Assembly: GCA_030848705.1 (NCBI GenBank)
Contig: CM061243.1
Location: 11,185,044-11,249,043 of the forward strand
Length of the DNA: 64,000 nucleotides
Reading direction: 5' to 3'
From: Heracleum sosnowskyi
Taxonomy: Eukaryota; Streptophyta; Magnoliopsida; Apiales; Apiaceae
The notes beneath the pieces are model-generated. The model was not told the DNA's origin, searched no databases, and saw only the letters and a list, made by a program, of their open reading frames with translations. The position numbers and the translations under genes are program-made. This document shows positions 1-11,505 of this stretch, piece by piece; positions within the stretch are counted from its first letter, which is position 1, and every line of letters begins with the position of its first letter.

Positions 1-2564
1 AAAACTTCTTAACCATCTTTTCTTTTCAGTTTATTTTATGGGTAGGTCAACTGGTCAAGTTAGATAATAATTATTAAACCATCATTAAATTAAAGATAAT
101 TTCTTTAGTTTCGCATGAGTTGTAAAATCGTCAAAATTCAATTTCTAAAACTCAGGATAGAACCCAAATATTAAAGTGAGTATCTAAATTTTAATAAATA
201 TTTTTTTTATTATTGTAGCACCAATTTATTTATTTTTCCACTAATTCTTTTAAATATAGAAATTTTATGTTTCTTTCAATAAAGTATCAAAATTAATTAA
301 GAACAAATTCAAATCGATAAAGAATATAATAATATGAGAATACAATTTTATATAATCATAACATGATTTTTATTCTATTTAATAATTTTTAAGTAATAAT
401 GTATTTTAAAATTTTATTTACACCGTAAATAAAACCGAAACATTAAAAGTAAAAGCAGTTAGTAAGATACTTATATTAGTATATACTTGATATCCTTATT
501 ATATTAAATCCTTATATATAATAATCATAATAGGGATCTTATCCCAAATTTTGGTCGTAGACAACCAAATTAATAAGGACCATTAGATCTTAACTAGATA
601 AATGAAAATCGTTAGATCAAATATTAAAAAAGTTTATTTTATTAATAATAGGATTATATTTAAATTCTAAAAGGTGTATTTTAATAATTTAAACCAAATA
701 TACCAAATATAAATAAGTTTTCTATATTGAATAGGATTCTCCATGTAAAAAATTCGTGACTTTCTTTTCTCTTCCATGGACAATTCCACCTAGATAAAAA
801 TTGTTAAACCATCTTTTAATTAAAGATAATTTAGTTATCTTCATGTGGGGTGTAAAATCGTCAAAACCTGATTTTTAAAACACAAGATAAAGCCCAAATT
901 AATAAAGTGAATATTTAAATTCTAATAATAATTATTATGTCATCATTATTTTAACACCAATTTAATTACTTTTTTCTAATACGAATATTATAATACGAGG
1001 ATAAAATTTTATAAAATTGTGCATATATTTAAATCCTATTTTATTAAGTTTTATATCATAACTAATCAAATATTATTTATTATTAAATAATAAATTATAC
1101 GTATATGGTGATTTTGTTTTATAAGAACTCATAGAGACCTAATTTCATAGTTATCAGAACTATATTCATATTAAAAAAAAACCTTATTTTAAAGTTTTAG
1201 ACTCAGCTACAGAAGGCCAAACTTTTTAAACCTATATACATTGTAAATTATTAAATTCGAAACTTTAAAAGTTTGCTAATCAATTAGTATAGTACTTTTC
1301 TGAAAAATCGTAATTTACAAAAAATATTATCAAATAACATATGTCTGCAAGAAAAAAATGAAAAATTCTTATTTTTCAAAAAAATCTATAAATTTTAATA
1401 TGTTGTTGGTAGATTCAAACCTTAGATAATTCTACATGATAATTATACTGTTATATCTAACGTTTTTCAACAATTTAATTTGAAAGATTCAACGATTATG
1501 GATTGAGTGATCAAACAAAGACCAAACTTAACTTATAAGGAAGCTTTCATTATTTAGTCTTTAATATAATAACATAGATATTTACCGAATATACTATAAA
1601 AAAATGAAATTTATACACAATTTTGATCACGGTGTACTACTTTAAAAGAAGAACTATTACAAAAAAAATTATATTTTAATTGATAATTTATTTTCTCAAA
1701 AGTTCAAAGTTCCCGCATCTTTAACATATTACAAAAAAGAGTATATTATATTTTAGCAATAAATATTTTAAAATTTTATAAATATTAAGAAAAATTAATG
1801 ATGTTATCATGGTAGTTTGGTCCTAAATACCGCCAAAACATTCTCAACCGTTAGGTCCAATACTTTTAAAAATACATGATCAAGATTATATCATATAAAA
1901 AGAAGTTATTATCTAAAAATGATATAAGTTAAAAGATATTATATTATGATTGGATTTTCTAAAAAGTCAAAACATAAAAATAATTCTAATTAAATAAGGA
2001 AACTCATTTAATACCAAAATAATAAAAATCGTTTAATGTTAAATAGATAGGTGAAAACCGTTAGATTTAACATTAAAAACTGTATTTGGTTAATAAAGGG
2101 TATTCTAATAATCTAAACTACTTATAAGTAGATTTCCTAAATCGAATAGAATTCTCAACATTAAATTTCGTCACTTTATTCTCTTTTTAGTTTTAGAATA
2201 GTTTTTAATTGAAAAAGAACTATTAAACCACAACTAAATTAAAGATTATTTTGTGAATTTCATGTGGACTATAAAATTGGCAAAATCTAATTTTTATAAC
2301 TCAATATAAACAAATATTAAATTGAGCGTGTAAAATATAATAAATATCAAATTTTTAACTATAAATGTTTTGGCTAAATCTTTTTTAACATTAATTTAAT
2401 CATGTAAACTAATAACTTTTAAATATTAAAATATTCATAAATAAATATAATTATAAATATTAAAAAAACAATCGTGTGTTGCATGGGTAATAAAAATATA
2501 ATTATAAACAAAATAATTATAAATAAAATTTAAGTAACCGTGCATCGCACGGGCTATAATCTAG
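1..2564 (+). mobile_element. AT-rich Helitron-derived block with duplicated units
   Basis: No gene is visible here. A unit of several hundred bases recurs in degenerate form. Its recognisable core (attattaaaccat, then aaagataatt, then tgtaaaatcgtcaaaa) lies near 90-230, 800-920 and 2,220-2,345, and again near 15,120-15,260. A companion core (gtgtattttaataattt, then attcgtgact) precedes it near 670-770 and 2,090-2,180. The block ends in a Helitron-type 3' terminus. I read it as several related non-autonomous Helitron copies, some truncated; the 5' ends were not resolved. Confidence 0.55.
2537..2564 (+). repeat. Helitron 3' terminus (hairpin plus CTAG)
   Basis: A perfect 6-bp stem (ccgtgc-atc-gcacgg) is followed 8 bases later by CTAG and a host T. 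This is the plant Helitron 3' signature. The same layout recurs at 17,605, 19,339 and 63,235. Confidence 0.8.
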
Positions 2565-2716
2565 TAATAATAAAAATTCCAAATATCCTAATGTGTATTG
2601 AATTTATTTTATTATTACTTAGAATTAATTTTTTTTCCTAATTGAAATTTGTTAATTCTCCAAAATATTTTTTGATTCCTAATTGAAATTTAATAATCCC
2701 CGAGCCGCTATTCATC

Positions 2717-2724
2717 TATAAATA
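2717..2724 (+). promoter_or_regulatory. TATA box
   Basis: The sequence tataaata lies 51 bp upstream of the ATG at 2,775. That spacing suits a short plant 5' UTR and supports the ORF downstream being a transcribed gene. Confidence 0.5.
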
Positions 2725-2774
2725 GCATACAACCATACAAGTCAGTTGTTATTTTCTCTGTTCTAAAATTCACA

Positions 2775-3440
2775 ATGTCCGACTCAACAATGACTTACTC
2801 TTCTACTTTCGCACCCCCACCTACAAACAATTCAGATGATGGATCAAAGAGTACAGCTTTCATCGTGGTAGGTGTTATATTCTTTGTAGGTCTAATGTTT
2901 ATCATTTCCAAAGTTTTTCGGAACAAGTTTAAGGATAATTTGAAAAGTGGTACTTTTGAAGTCGACCTGGAATCCGGACTATATGGAAGGGAAGGAGACA
3001 CGGTACATGACTACGACAGGATACTTTCGAGTTCAAAATTTGATGCAAATTATTTTGGAAAATCTAAGAAACCCAAGTTTGGTGCTGACGAAGGACATAT
3101 AGAGTTTAGTTCGGAAGGACTCATCAAATTCAATTTAGAAGATGAATCCAGTTCAGAAGATTCAAAAGGACACATGCAGTTCAGTTCGGAAGATGAATCC
3201 AGTTCAGAGGAAGAAGATTGTGAAGGACACAGAGAATTCAGGTCAATAGATAAAACAATACGTAATAAGCAATCTAAGCAAGTGAAATATGTTAAAGATA
3301 CCCCAAAATATAATGTTCTCAACAGAGATATTGGATCTGGATATTTTACAAGAGACTTTCAAGATGAAAAGACGAGGCAATTCACAATGAATAATCTAAA
3401 AAGAGGTCTGCTAGAGCGGGAAGAGTTTTATAGTAGTTGA
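2775..3440 (+). CDS. Unknown single-pass membrane protein with acidic Ser/Glu repeats (221 aa)
   Basis: I do not recognise the family. One hydrophobic segment is visible at about residues 28-46, preceded by a short Ser/Thr/Pro-rich N-terminus and followed by a basic stretch (KVFRNKFK). That pattern suggests a single transmembrane helix with the long C-terminal part in the cytosol. Residues about 105-155 hold imperfect tandem repeats built on GHxxFSSE and DESSSE, very rich in Ser and Glu and resembling casein-kinase-2 sites. The C-terminus is basic and polar. A TATA box and a short pyrimidine-containing leader precede the first ATG. The ORF is uninterrupted although it lies between Helitron DNA and the AAA-ATPase cluster. 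It could be a lineage-specific gene or a fragment; function unknown. Confidence 0.5.
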   Translation: MSDSTMTYSSTFAPPPTNNSDDGSKSTAFIVVGVIFFVGLMFIISKVFRNKFKDNLKSGTFEVDLESGLYGREGDTVHDYDRILSSSKFDANYFGKSKKPKFGADEGHIEFSSEGLIKFNLEDESSSEDSKGHMQFSSEDESSSEEEDCEGHREFRSIDKTIRNKQSKQVKYVKDTPKYNVLNRDIGSGYFTRDFQDEKTRQFTMNNLKRGLLEREEFYSS

Positions 3441-3555
3441 TGGTTCTACTAGTTTTATTTGTCTGTAGAACCAGTGTTCTACTTTCAGGTGATCCTGTTA
3501 TAGGCGCCGGTAAGAAATGCCAACAGCTGTGGTCGAAAAATCGACTAGAAAACAA

Positions 3556-5228
3556 CTAAATCTTCCCATTTGCTTGATGCTGATTACCTTCTTGGCCATC
3601 TTCCCCTGCCTTTTTAACTGATTCAGACATCTTCTCTGTTGCTTTCTCCGCCTCAGCCTCTTCCTTTTCCTTTCTCTTTATTTGAAGAAAACTGATTAGG
3701 CTAGCAAGTGAGACATCAGAATCATCACTCTTTAGCAGCTGTTCAGCTACTTCAGCCGGAGTAACCTCTGTAGTCTGAATCAACTCCTCAATCTCTCCAA
3801 AAAGCTTATGATCCTCAACTCCCAAATAATTTCCAGCCAGAAGTTTGAAGCCGCATGGAGTGCAGTATGACATGTGAATGTGCATATCCATTCTACCAGG
3901 GCGCAACAGTGCCGGATCAAGCTTCTCTTTGTGATTTGTTGTAAATATTATGATTCTTTCATCTCCGCAGCTTGACCATAATCCATCTATAAAATTCAGA
4001 AAACCTGATAGTGTAACCTGCACATGTACGTTTTCCGAAAATTACAAAACCTTTCTTATTATTATGACTATTGAATATCCGAATTTGCACGAGAGTACTA
4101 CTATAGTTTCTTTTAGTCAATTTTATAAGAAGAAGCATACTTGAATATTTAAACAAAATATAAAATAATAATATATACAGTAAAGCTAGAGAAAAAACTG
4201 ACCCTGTTTGCTTCTTCGCGGTAATGTTCTTGTTCTTCAGATGGCACCGCTTTAGCTGCGGTCGCCCTGTCTTGCAACTTCATATTGCAATCAATATCCT
4301 CCACCACCAAAATGGACCGGTTTGCTGTTGCAATCAATAGCTTCCTTAGCTCGGAGTTGCGCTTCAAATCTGTCAACTCCAAATCATATATATCAAATTT
4401 TAAATAATTTGCCATTGCTGCAATTAGGCTAGATTTCCCGGTCCCAGGTGGTCCATACAACAAGTACCCTCTTTTCCAAGCCTTTCCAACTTTCCTATAC
4501 TTCTCTCTCCTTGTCACAAACCTCTCTAAATCTTTCATGACTGTTTCCTTGAGTTCTACATCCATTGCAAGTGTCTCAAAAGTTGCGGGGTGATCAAGAC
4601 TAACTGATTGCCAGGTTTCCGAAGATGAAAAGCGGTCTTCCGACTGGAGAGTGAATATCTTTAGAGTTTTGACCTCCTGTTTCTTGTCTTTAGCTTCTTT
4701 TAAAATGAATGGCAAGTATGAATTGAGAGCTTTTTCTTTGTGTTTTTTGTGAAAACTAAGCTCAAAGGAGCGGACTTCAGATCGAAAGGATCTCATTTGG
4801 TTACGATTGTAGTATGTATTAGATTGTTCCAATTGCTCACACACCCAAGTCCACTTGAATTGAACACCACAGAATGTGTCTATCACCTCTTCATTGCGCT
4901 CCATGGTGAGTGAGATGCTGTTTTCTTGTTCCGGTTTAGTAACTTTAAGACGACGCGTGTTGGGAGAGACTTTAGATCCTAGGTAGATCACCGCAGCATC
5001 ATAGATTTCATTGCTCTCGATCCCATCATACTCATTGATCACCATTGTTAGTTGATTGGAGAATCGTCTAAAAAAATTATGGAGGCCAAGATAAAAGTAT
5101 CCTTGGATTTCAGGGGGCACGTAATCTCGGGCTATGCTACGTGCCACCATAGCAGTGGCAGCGATAGTTCCAATGGTGGATATGATTGTCTTAGTTGTTG
5201 CAATTCTGGATTCTGTGGTAGATGACAT
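3556..5228 (-). CDS. BCS1-like mitochondrial AAA-ATPase, copy 1 (two exons)
   Basis: Coding sequence is complement(3556-4017, 4203-5228), 495 aa, with one phase-0 GT-AG intron at 4018-4202. The N-terminus has a hydrophobic segment (about residues 12-30) that in this family anchors the protein in a mitochondrial or ER membrane. The AAA-ATPase-associated region follows (about 30-130). The AAA core has Walker A GPPGTGKS at 259-266 and Walker B LVVEDID at 307-313. Exon 2 carries sensor 1 (IIIFTTNH) and the arginine-finger region (ALLRPGRMD). The C-terminal tail is Lys/Glu-rich. All catalytic motifs look intact. Relatives such as Arabidopsis AATP1/OM66 and ASD are stress- or salicylate-induced; that role is family knowledge, not seen here. 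First of three tandem paralogues. Confidence 0.9.
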
Positions 5229-5993
5229 TTTGCTAGTGAAAAAGAAGGGTAGCTTTGTTCTAACCTGCAGTAGCTAGATCAGTGGTTGAATTATATTTAA
5301 AATGATACTGCTTGATTAAGAATCTGAGCATTTTATAATGTTAGTATTAGTTCCCGAATTGACTTGGTGGACTTGGGAAGTTTCGTTTGTAGTTCCAAGC
5401 TCAGTGTGTCATTTATGTTGGCAGTTTGAAAATTTCAAATGGCAATCAGAGTATCATACACGCTGAAGCTAAAACTAGTGTCAATCAACGTCGTCTTGTT
5501 AAGACATTTGTATGAAAATCTGTTTGCCAACTCCGGATATATATTTAAAAAAAAAAATCTAATTTGAAGTACGATATAAAGATGTCATTGAAAATGGATT
5601 TAATTGGACTGTTTACTAATTCTCTGCTTCTACTTATCTAGCAGTTCCATTGACAAGTTTGGTGCGTGTAAATTAAGCAATAAGCAAGTCTTGCAACCTT
5701 GATAATCAAAGTCTTGCAACCTTGATACTCAACCATCATATCCTGCATGACCCCAAGTCCCTGACAATAAACAAGGAATTTTTAATTATTAAACTACTAC
5801 AAGAATTTCTTATGTAAGGTAAAATTAATTCTCTTTAGTTAAGTGCAGTGTTTTGAATTTGTTAAACCGTGTAAATAGAGAACAAAAACAAGAGCATGCA
5901 TCTTCATCTTGTTACATAGGTTTTGTTTATGAATGCAAACAACTACTAGAAAACAGCTAATAGCCTAAACTTGAGGTTCCTGAATTTTATACA
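5229..5993. other. Intergenic region upstream of AAA-ATPase copy 1
   Basis: No ORF or repeat is recognised. On the minus strand a splice-acceptor-like gcag precedes gttag at 5,264-5,268, in the same position as the 5' UTR acceptor of copy 3. Copy 1 may therefore also have a leader intron. A weak TATA-like AT stretch lies near 5,290-5,302. Confidence 0.3.
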
Positions 5994-6347
5994 GAGTAAA
6001 CTTTAAAGTGGTGGTCAAATTTTACCCACTTTTGCATTTTGATGGCCATATTTTTAATTTGCAATACGGTGGCCGGACATTATTTTTATTTTTCAAAAAG
6101 GTGGTTACGGACCACTTTTTTAAGTTTATTTTTCCTAAAAAAAGTGGTAATTTGCAATAGGTAGCCGAACATTACTTTTATTTTTCAAAAAGTAGGTACG
6201 GACCACTTTTTTCTCTCAAAAAAGTGGCTCTTAGCCATCTTTTTGAAAACTGAAAGTAATATCTGGCCACTAAATTGCAAATTTAAAATTCGGGCACCAA
6301 AATGCAAAAACGGGTAAAGTTTGACCACTACTTTAAAATTTACTCTT
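5994..6347. mobile_element. Foldback (long inverted repeat) MITE, about 350 bp
   Basis: The two halves are near-perfect reverse complements. The left end reads agagtaaactttaaagtgg and the reverse complement of the right end reads agagtaaattttaaagtag. Complementarity continues through the ggtggccggacatta and aaaaaagtggt motifs to the centre near 6,150-6,220. It has no coding capacity. It looks like a MULE- or foldback-type MITE; no convincing target duplication was found. Confidence 0.75.
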
Positions 6348-6390
6348 TTATAAATCAATATATCTCTCTATATAATAAATCATGTTGCCT

Positions 6391-6890
6391 GGCTCCGCAG
6401 CAGAATTGGGTTAAGTTAAACGTGGATGCAGCCACCTTCAGAGATATCGGTACCATTGGCATTGGAGGAATAGTACGGGATGAGCATGGCAGGATGTTAA
6501 GAGCGATGTGCAAACAGGTAAGAGGTAACTGGTCACCTAGAGAGGCAGAAGCACTTGGGCTTAAGGAGGTACTGTCTTGGATAAAACAAGTTGGATATCC
6601 CCGGTGTATAATTGAGACAGATTCCAAATTATTGGCTGATGCTTGCAATGGGAGTTCAGGATGCGCATATTTTCACTCTATAGTTCATGATTGTATAGAG
6701 TTATTTAAGCATTTTAATGAAGTGCTAGTAAGATTTGTGTATAGGTCTGCGAATGAAGTCGCTAATGTGTTAGCAAAGGCGTCTCGTTCTATGCCAGACT
6801 TACAGGAGTGGGAGACTGTTCCCAACTTCTTACTGGATGTAGTTACGCATGATTTAATATGAATGAAAGAATGCTTTATTTCAAAAAAAA
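6391..6890 (+). mobile_element. 5'-truncated non-LTR retrotransposon (LINE) with target-site duplication
   Basis: A roughly 500-bp insert ends in an A-run at 6,882-6,891. It is flanked by a 13-bp target-site duplication: aatcatgttgcct at 6,378-6,390 and aatcatgttacct at 6,890-6,902, with one mismatch. The insert holds only the RNase H end of a LINE ORF2, as expected from incomplete reverse transcription. It lies about 45 bp from the foldback MITE. Confidence 0.85.
6392..6862 (+). pseudogene. LINE ORF2 C-terminal RNase H-like (RVT_3) domain
   Basis: The reading frame encodes the RNase H-like domain found at the C-terminus of plant LINE ORF2. It starts at WVKLNVDAA and continues through GGIVRDEHGR, EAEALGLKEVL, IIETDSKLLADA and the closing ANEVANVLAKAS. 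The acidic residues expected for RNase H are visible (D in NVDAA, E in REAEAL, D in ETDSK). The reverse transcriptase upstream is missing. An ATG at 6,302 extends the ORF into the neighbouring MITE and is not a real start. No function is expected. Confidence 0.8.
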
Positions 6891-7205
6891 ATCATGTTAC
6901 CTAAAATAACTAAATTACATTCACTACCCCCAAACTTCAAATAAATTACAATCTCTACCAACCACACATCTCATTCCAAAATGTCTAAAATTGTAAACCA
7001 ATTGTAAACAATCACGTGCAGCATTATTGGCATTACCAACTCCAATGTATCCAATTTCAAAATTTTCAGATCTAATTTTTATTCTTCTCTCAGCCAGTTG
7101 CTTACGAATTCTTGCCGCCGTATAATGAAAGAGGTTAGACTTTCTCTAAATTTGTGGCTTATGTTTATGTTTCGATTGTTCTTCATGTTTTTGTAATTTT
7201 GCAGG

Positions 7206-8765
7206 CTAATTATAATCATCTGAGACTTGATAACTTCACCTCTTTACAGCAAGAGTTTGGTAAGAATTTACTAAATTAATTTTCTTGATTTGAGCTTTCC
7301 TGTTTTTGTATTTTTGATTTTGATGTGCTATATTTTAAAATTGCAGACGGGAGTAAGAGGCAACTGAAAAAGAATGCTAATTGTAACAAAGAAAATGTTG
7401 GTTTATCTCCTTCAGGCATGTTTAGATGAATAAATGTTTGTGTTTGATAACATTAATTGCGTTATTCATTTAATTCCTAAACAACTTTTTATTCGCAGTT
7501 ATTACCAGCCCTTCTAGGACACCTCTAAATGCTCATAATCAATCAGGTTCTATTTATTGTCATTTATAACTGTAATTGCATACAACCTGACTTCATATTC
7601 TAATAACTGTCATTTACTTTTAGCTATACTCTGTTCAACGCCTATAAATGAGTTGAGTAAATGTGGAAGGAAAGGATTTACACCTACTTCTTTGGATGAA
7701 TCATATACTCTGAACTCCCACAATTATGTTACTCCACATGGCAAAGACAATAGTTTGAGGGTGCCGCTTTCCAATATATCAAACAAATTGGGCTCTGGAT
7801 TAGGTATGTATAAAAAGCATTGGGTGTTAATTGCATTGTATGTTTTAATGACAATATCTTGGTTTCAAACAGAAAAATATGGAATATCATCGAGACAAGA
7901 ATTTAAGACAACGTTTTCGATTATAGATAAACAGCATCAAACAAATAAAAAAAAGTCTGCACCGGCAATAGTTTCTTCATACACCCCGTTAAAGAAGCAG
8001 GGTGATTCCTCAGGTTTTCATTCTATGAGTGTCCGAAGTTAGTTATTTTTAATATTTAAGTAAAAACTGTCAACATTTGAAACTGCAATGTGCCGGTGGT
8101 CCTAAATCCTGTTTAACGAAACAAAGTCCCGTACAGAAAGTAAAAAAAAAAATTAATGCCAATCTTGCTGCATTTTCATCTTCGCGTTTATTTGATGAGA
8201 TCCTCGATGATGATCAATGTCCACGTACAGGTATACCTGCTTTTCAGCTTCTCTTTTGAAATTGTAAATTATCTTTTCAATGAGTCTCTTTTTTGCCTCG
8301 GGCTTTCTTTGTGATGATTATGATTTATTCTTGGATGATGTTAATAGGGAATTGTTTTCAAATGTCTATGCAGTTTGTGAACTAGGAAACAAGAAACAAA
8401 AGATTGATCATAATCTTAATGTTGAGTCATCTTCAAATTTTGTAGAATCAGTCTTGGATGTTGCTGAATGTGATTCCTTTATTATAGGTAAATTGTTATC
8501 ATTTTATTCAGAAGTAAAACATAAATAACCAATCATTTTATATGAAACATTTGTGTCAGTTGCAATTTATTTGTTACAGATAACTGTTCCACATCTGGTC
8601 TTCTTTCTGATGGTGATGATTTTTTTTGGGATGATGGTAATAGTAAATAGATATACATATTTACTATTCAGTTATTTTGTTACTGTATTATTAGGTTTTT
8701 GTTGACAATGACATAACTGTTGACAACGAGGAAAGTAATGAAATTACTCGGGCATGTAATGCAGG
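7206..8765 (+). pseudogene. Multi-exon gene fragment of unknown type, possibly N-terminal part of a Helitron/PIF1-like protein
   Basis: A chain of short, open, GT-AG-bounded exons can be followed at about 7,206-7,260, 7,348-7,417, 7,500-7,546, 7,624-7,804, 7,873-8,012, 8,085-8,230, 8,292-8,488 and 8,580-8,638, with a last piece near 8,705-8,765. The peptides are hydrophilic and Ser/Asn/Lys-rich. One exon holds TPLNAHN, another RVPLSNISN, and the later ones are acidic (LDDVN, FFWDDG). Short motifs like PLSNISN recur, to my recollection, ahead of Helitron/PIF1 helicase domains in plants; that is recall only. There is no start codon in good context and no helicase domain downstream, so it looks like a truncated or captured piece. 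Confidence 0.4.
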
Positions 8766-8819
8766 TAGTTTTACAGTCATATTCATCAGTTGACAAATTT
8801 ATATACAGTAATATTGGCT

Positions 8820-9015
8820 GACTTTAAACAAAATTATAAAAAATTGTTTTCATTGTATTTTTAGTATCATAACAAAAATCATCTTTTTGGAGCATAAATT
8901 AAGCAACTCAAATCTTGGTCAACATAAATTAAGCAAACCTTAGTCACAATGATTCTCTCCAAAAATATTTGTTTCACTATAAATAAATTTTCCGAGATAT
9001 ATGTAATCATAATTA
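8820..9015 (+). repeat. Direct repeat copy A (about 195 bp)
   Basis: Starts at actttaaacaaaat, includes gtatttttagtatcataa and taaattaagcaa, and ends at tatatgtaatcataatt. It matches copy B at 9,288-9,481 with scattered differences. Confidence 0.8.
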
Positions 9016-9287
9016 AATATTTATGCTTCATAAAGAATTAAAAATAGATTTTTTAATTATGTTTAGAAAAAATAATTACAAATTGTATAAAATAATACAT
9101 TTTTTTTATGTTCAAAGGAGTTACAAAAAAAAAACCCAAACTAACAATTATGGTAGTGGGTAATATAAGTTGACTTCTGCTTAAAAAAAAAAAAATAACA
9201 AATGTGCTGCATTTAATCAAATTAAATTCTAAAAATAAAAGGTTAAGACAATTGTCATTTGGAATATGGTTCATATTTATTTGCTCA

Positions 9288-9481
9288 CTTTAAACAAAAT
9301 AAAAAAAAATTGTTTTCGTTGTATTTTTAGTATCATAATATATAAGATTTCTTTCGAGCATAAATTAAGCAAGTCATTTCTTGGTCAACATAAATTAAGA
9401 AAACCATAGTCACAATGAATATCTCAAAAAACATGTGTTTCACTATACATAAATTTTTTGGGATATATGTAATCATAATTA
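9288..9481 (+). repeat. Direct repeat copy B (about 195 bp)
   Basis: Second copy of the repeat at 8,820-9,015, with the same order of motifs (gtatttttagtatcata, tggtcaacataaattaag, gtttcactata). It ends 66 bp before the Helitron-type terminus at 9,547. Confidence 0.8.
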
Positions 9482-9887
9482 CATTTTTTAATGTACATAA
9501 ATTTTAAAAAATTTATAACGCCTAAGCGAAGCGGGCAAAACTACTAGTATATATACATATTGTTTTTCTGAAAACAGTTGACACATGAAATGGAACAGGT
9601 AAAATTGATATATTTAAGCACCAAAGAACAGAACGAGCACTCTAAGGAACATATGATTAACAGTGTGATGGCACAAATAAGGAACATAAAATGTGACACA
9701 TATTTTCTATCTTCTCAAGTCTTTCACCACAGTGTTTTTGTATTCTTTAGTTAAGTTCGGTGTTTCGAATTTGTTAAGCAAGCTTGAAATCAAACAACAA
9801 GAACATGCATCTTGATCTTGTCATATAGGCTTTGGTTATGAATGCAAACTATATACCTCAGAGAACAGTTAGAAAATAGCTAATCAC

Positions 9888-11505
9888 TTAAACTTGCTGT
9901 TCCTGAATTTCCTCACTTTCTTGATTCTGATCACCTTTTGAACAGTCTTCCGCTGCCTCTGTAACTGATGCAGCCACCTCCTCTGTTGCTTTCTTGGCCT
10001 TGGCCTCTTCATTTTCCTTTCTCTTTGTATGAAGAAAACTGATTAGGCTAGCAAGTGAGACATCGGGTTCATCACTCTTTAGCAGTTGTTCAGCTACTTC
10101 AGCTGGTGTCACCTCTGTAGTTCGAATCAACTCCTCAATCTCTCGAAAAAGCTTATGATCTTTAACTCCCAGGTAATTGTTGGCCAGAAGTTTGAAGCCA
10201 CATGGAGTGCAGTAGGACATGTGAATGTGCATATCCATTCGACCAGGGCGTAACAATGCAGGGTCCAGCTTCTCTTTGTGATTTGTTGTAAATATTATGA
10301 TCCTTTCGTCTCCACAGCTTGACCATAATCCATCAATAAAATTCAGAAAACCTGATAGTGTAACCTGCACAAGCATATTTACCGAAAATTTCTTAATCTA
10401 ACTGTACCAAATTGTATAAGATATATGAACGATCATCAAAACTTGTAAATCAACATATATGTCTGACCTTGCTTGCTTCTTCGTGGTGTGATTCTTCGTC
10501 TGCAGGCTGCACTGCTTTAGCTTTACTCACTCTGTCTTGCAACTCGATGTTGCAATCAATATCCTCCACAACCAAAATGGACCTATTCGCTGTTGCAATC
10601 AACAGCTTCCTGAGCTCTGAGTTACGCTTCAGATCTGTCAACTCCAAATCGTAAATATCAAACTTCAAATAATTTGCCATTGCTGCAATTAAGCTAGATT
10701 TTCCGGTCCCTGGTGGTCCATGCAACAGGTACCCTCTTTTCCAAGCCTTTCCAATTTTCCTATACTTCTCTCTCCTCTGCACAAACCTCTCCAAATCTTT
10801 CATCACTGTCTCCTTCAATTCTACATCCATCGCAAGCGTCTCAAATGTTGCTGGATGGTCAAGCCCAACTGATTTCCAGGAATCCAATAATGAATAGTTG
10901 TCCTCCGCATCAATAGTAAAAATCTTAAGAGTTTTCGTCTCTTGTTTTATTTCTTTGGCTTCTTTTAACATGAACGGCAAGTACGAATTAATAGCTCGTT
11001 CTTTGTGTTTATAGTGAAAAGTGAGCTCGAAATACCGGATCTCCGATCTTGATGACCTCATTTGGTTACGATTGTAGTATGTATCGGAGTCTTGTAGTCG
11101 TTCGCACACCCAAGTCCACTTAAACTGAATATCATTAAACATATCTACCACCTCTTCATTACGCTCCATGGCTAGCGAGATGTTGCTTTCGTGTTCCGGT
11201 TTATTAACTTTTAGACGACGCGTGCTAGGCGAAACTCTGGATCCTAGGTAGACCACCGCAGCAGCGTAGATTTCATTGCTCTCGATTCCCTCGTACTCGT
11301 TGATCACCATAGTCAGTTGATTCGAAAAGCGTCTAAAAAACTTTTGGAGGCCGAGAGAAAAGTAATCTTGAACTTCGGGTGGTACATAATCTCGGGCTAT
11401 GCTACGTGCCACCATAGCAGTGGCAGCTATAGTTCCGATTGTTGAAATGATTGTCTTGGTTGTTTCAATCTTAGATTCGGTGGAAGACATTTTGTTTGTG
11501 GACAA
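9888..11505 (-). CDS. BCS1-like mitochondrial AAA-ATPase, copy 2 (two exons)
   Basis: Coding sequence is complement(9888-10364, 10468-11505), 504 aa, with a phase-0 GT-AG intron at 10,365-10,467 in the same codon position as copies 1 and 3. The first ATG gives MSTNKMSSTES; the second Met, five codons on, aligns with copy 1 and is an equally good start. Walker A GPPGTGKS lies at 263-270. The residue just before it is His, where copies 1 and 3 have Tyr. Walker B, sensor 1 and the arginine-finger motif RPGRMD are intact. The tail is Lys/Glu-rich and ends in EEIQEQQV. On the minus strand a TATA-like ttataag lies about 20 bp upstream of the first ATG. Confidence 0.9.

Larger units (their letters stand above)
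6910..9547 (+). mobile_element. Helitron-like unit carrying a multi-exon gene fragment
   Basis: The right end reads gcctaagcgaagcgggc, then aaaactactag, followed by T, which fits a Helitron CTAG|T end with an imperfect hairpin. The left boundary is unclear; it must lie after the LINE and before the first exon at about 7,206. The interior has the exon fragment (7,206-8,765) and two long direct repeats. No Rep or helicase motor domain is present, so it would be non-autonomous. Confidence 0.45.

Noticed and set aside
6302..6391. Start codon for the RNase H ORF at 6,302
   Set aside because: It lies inside the foldback MITE; the LINE insert begins at 6,391, so the joined ORF is accidental.
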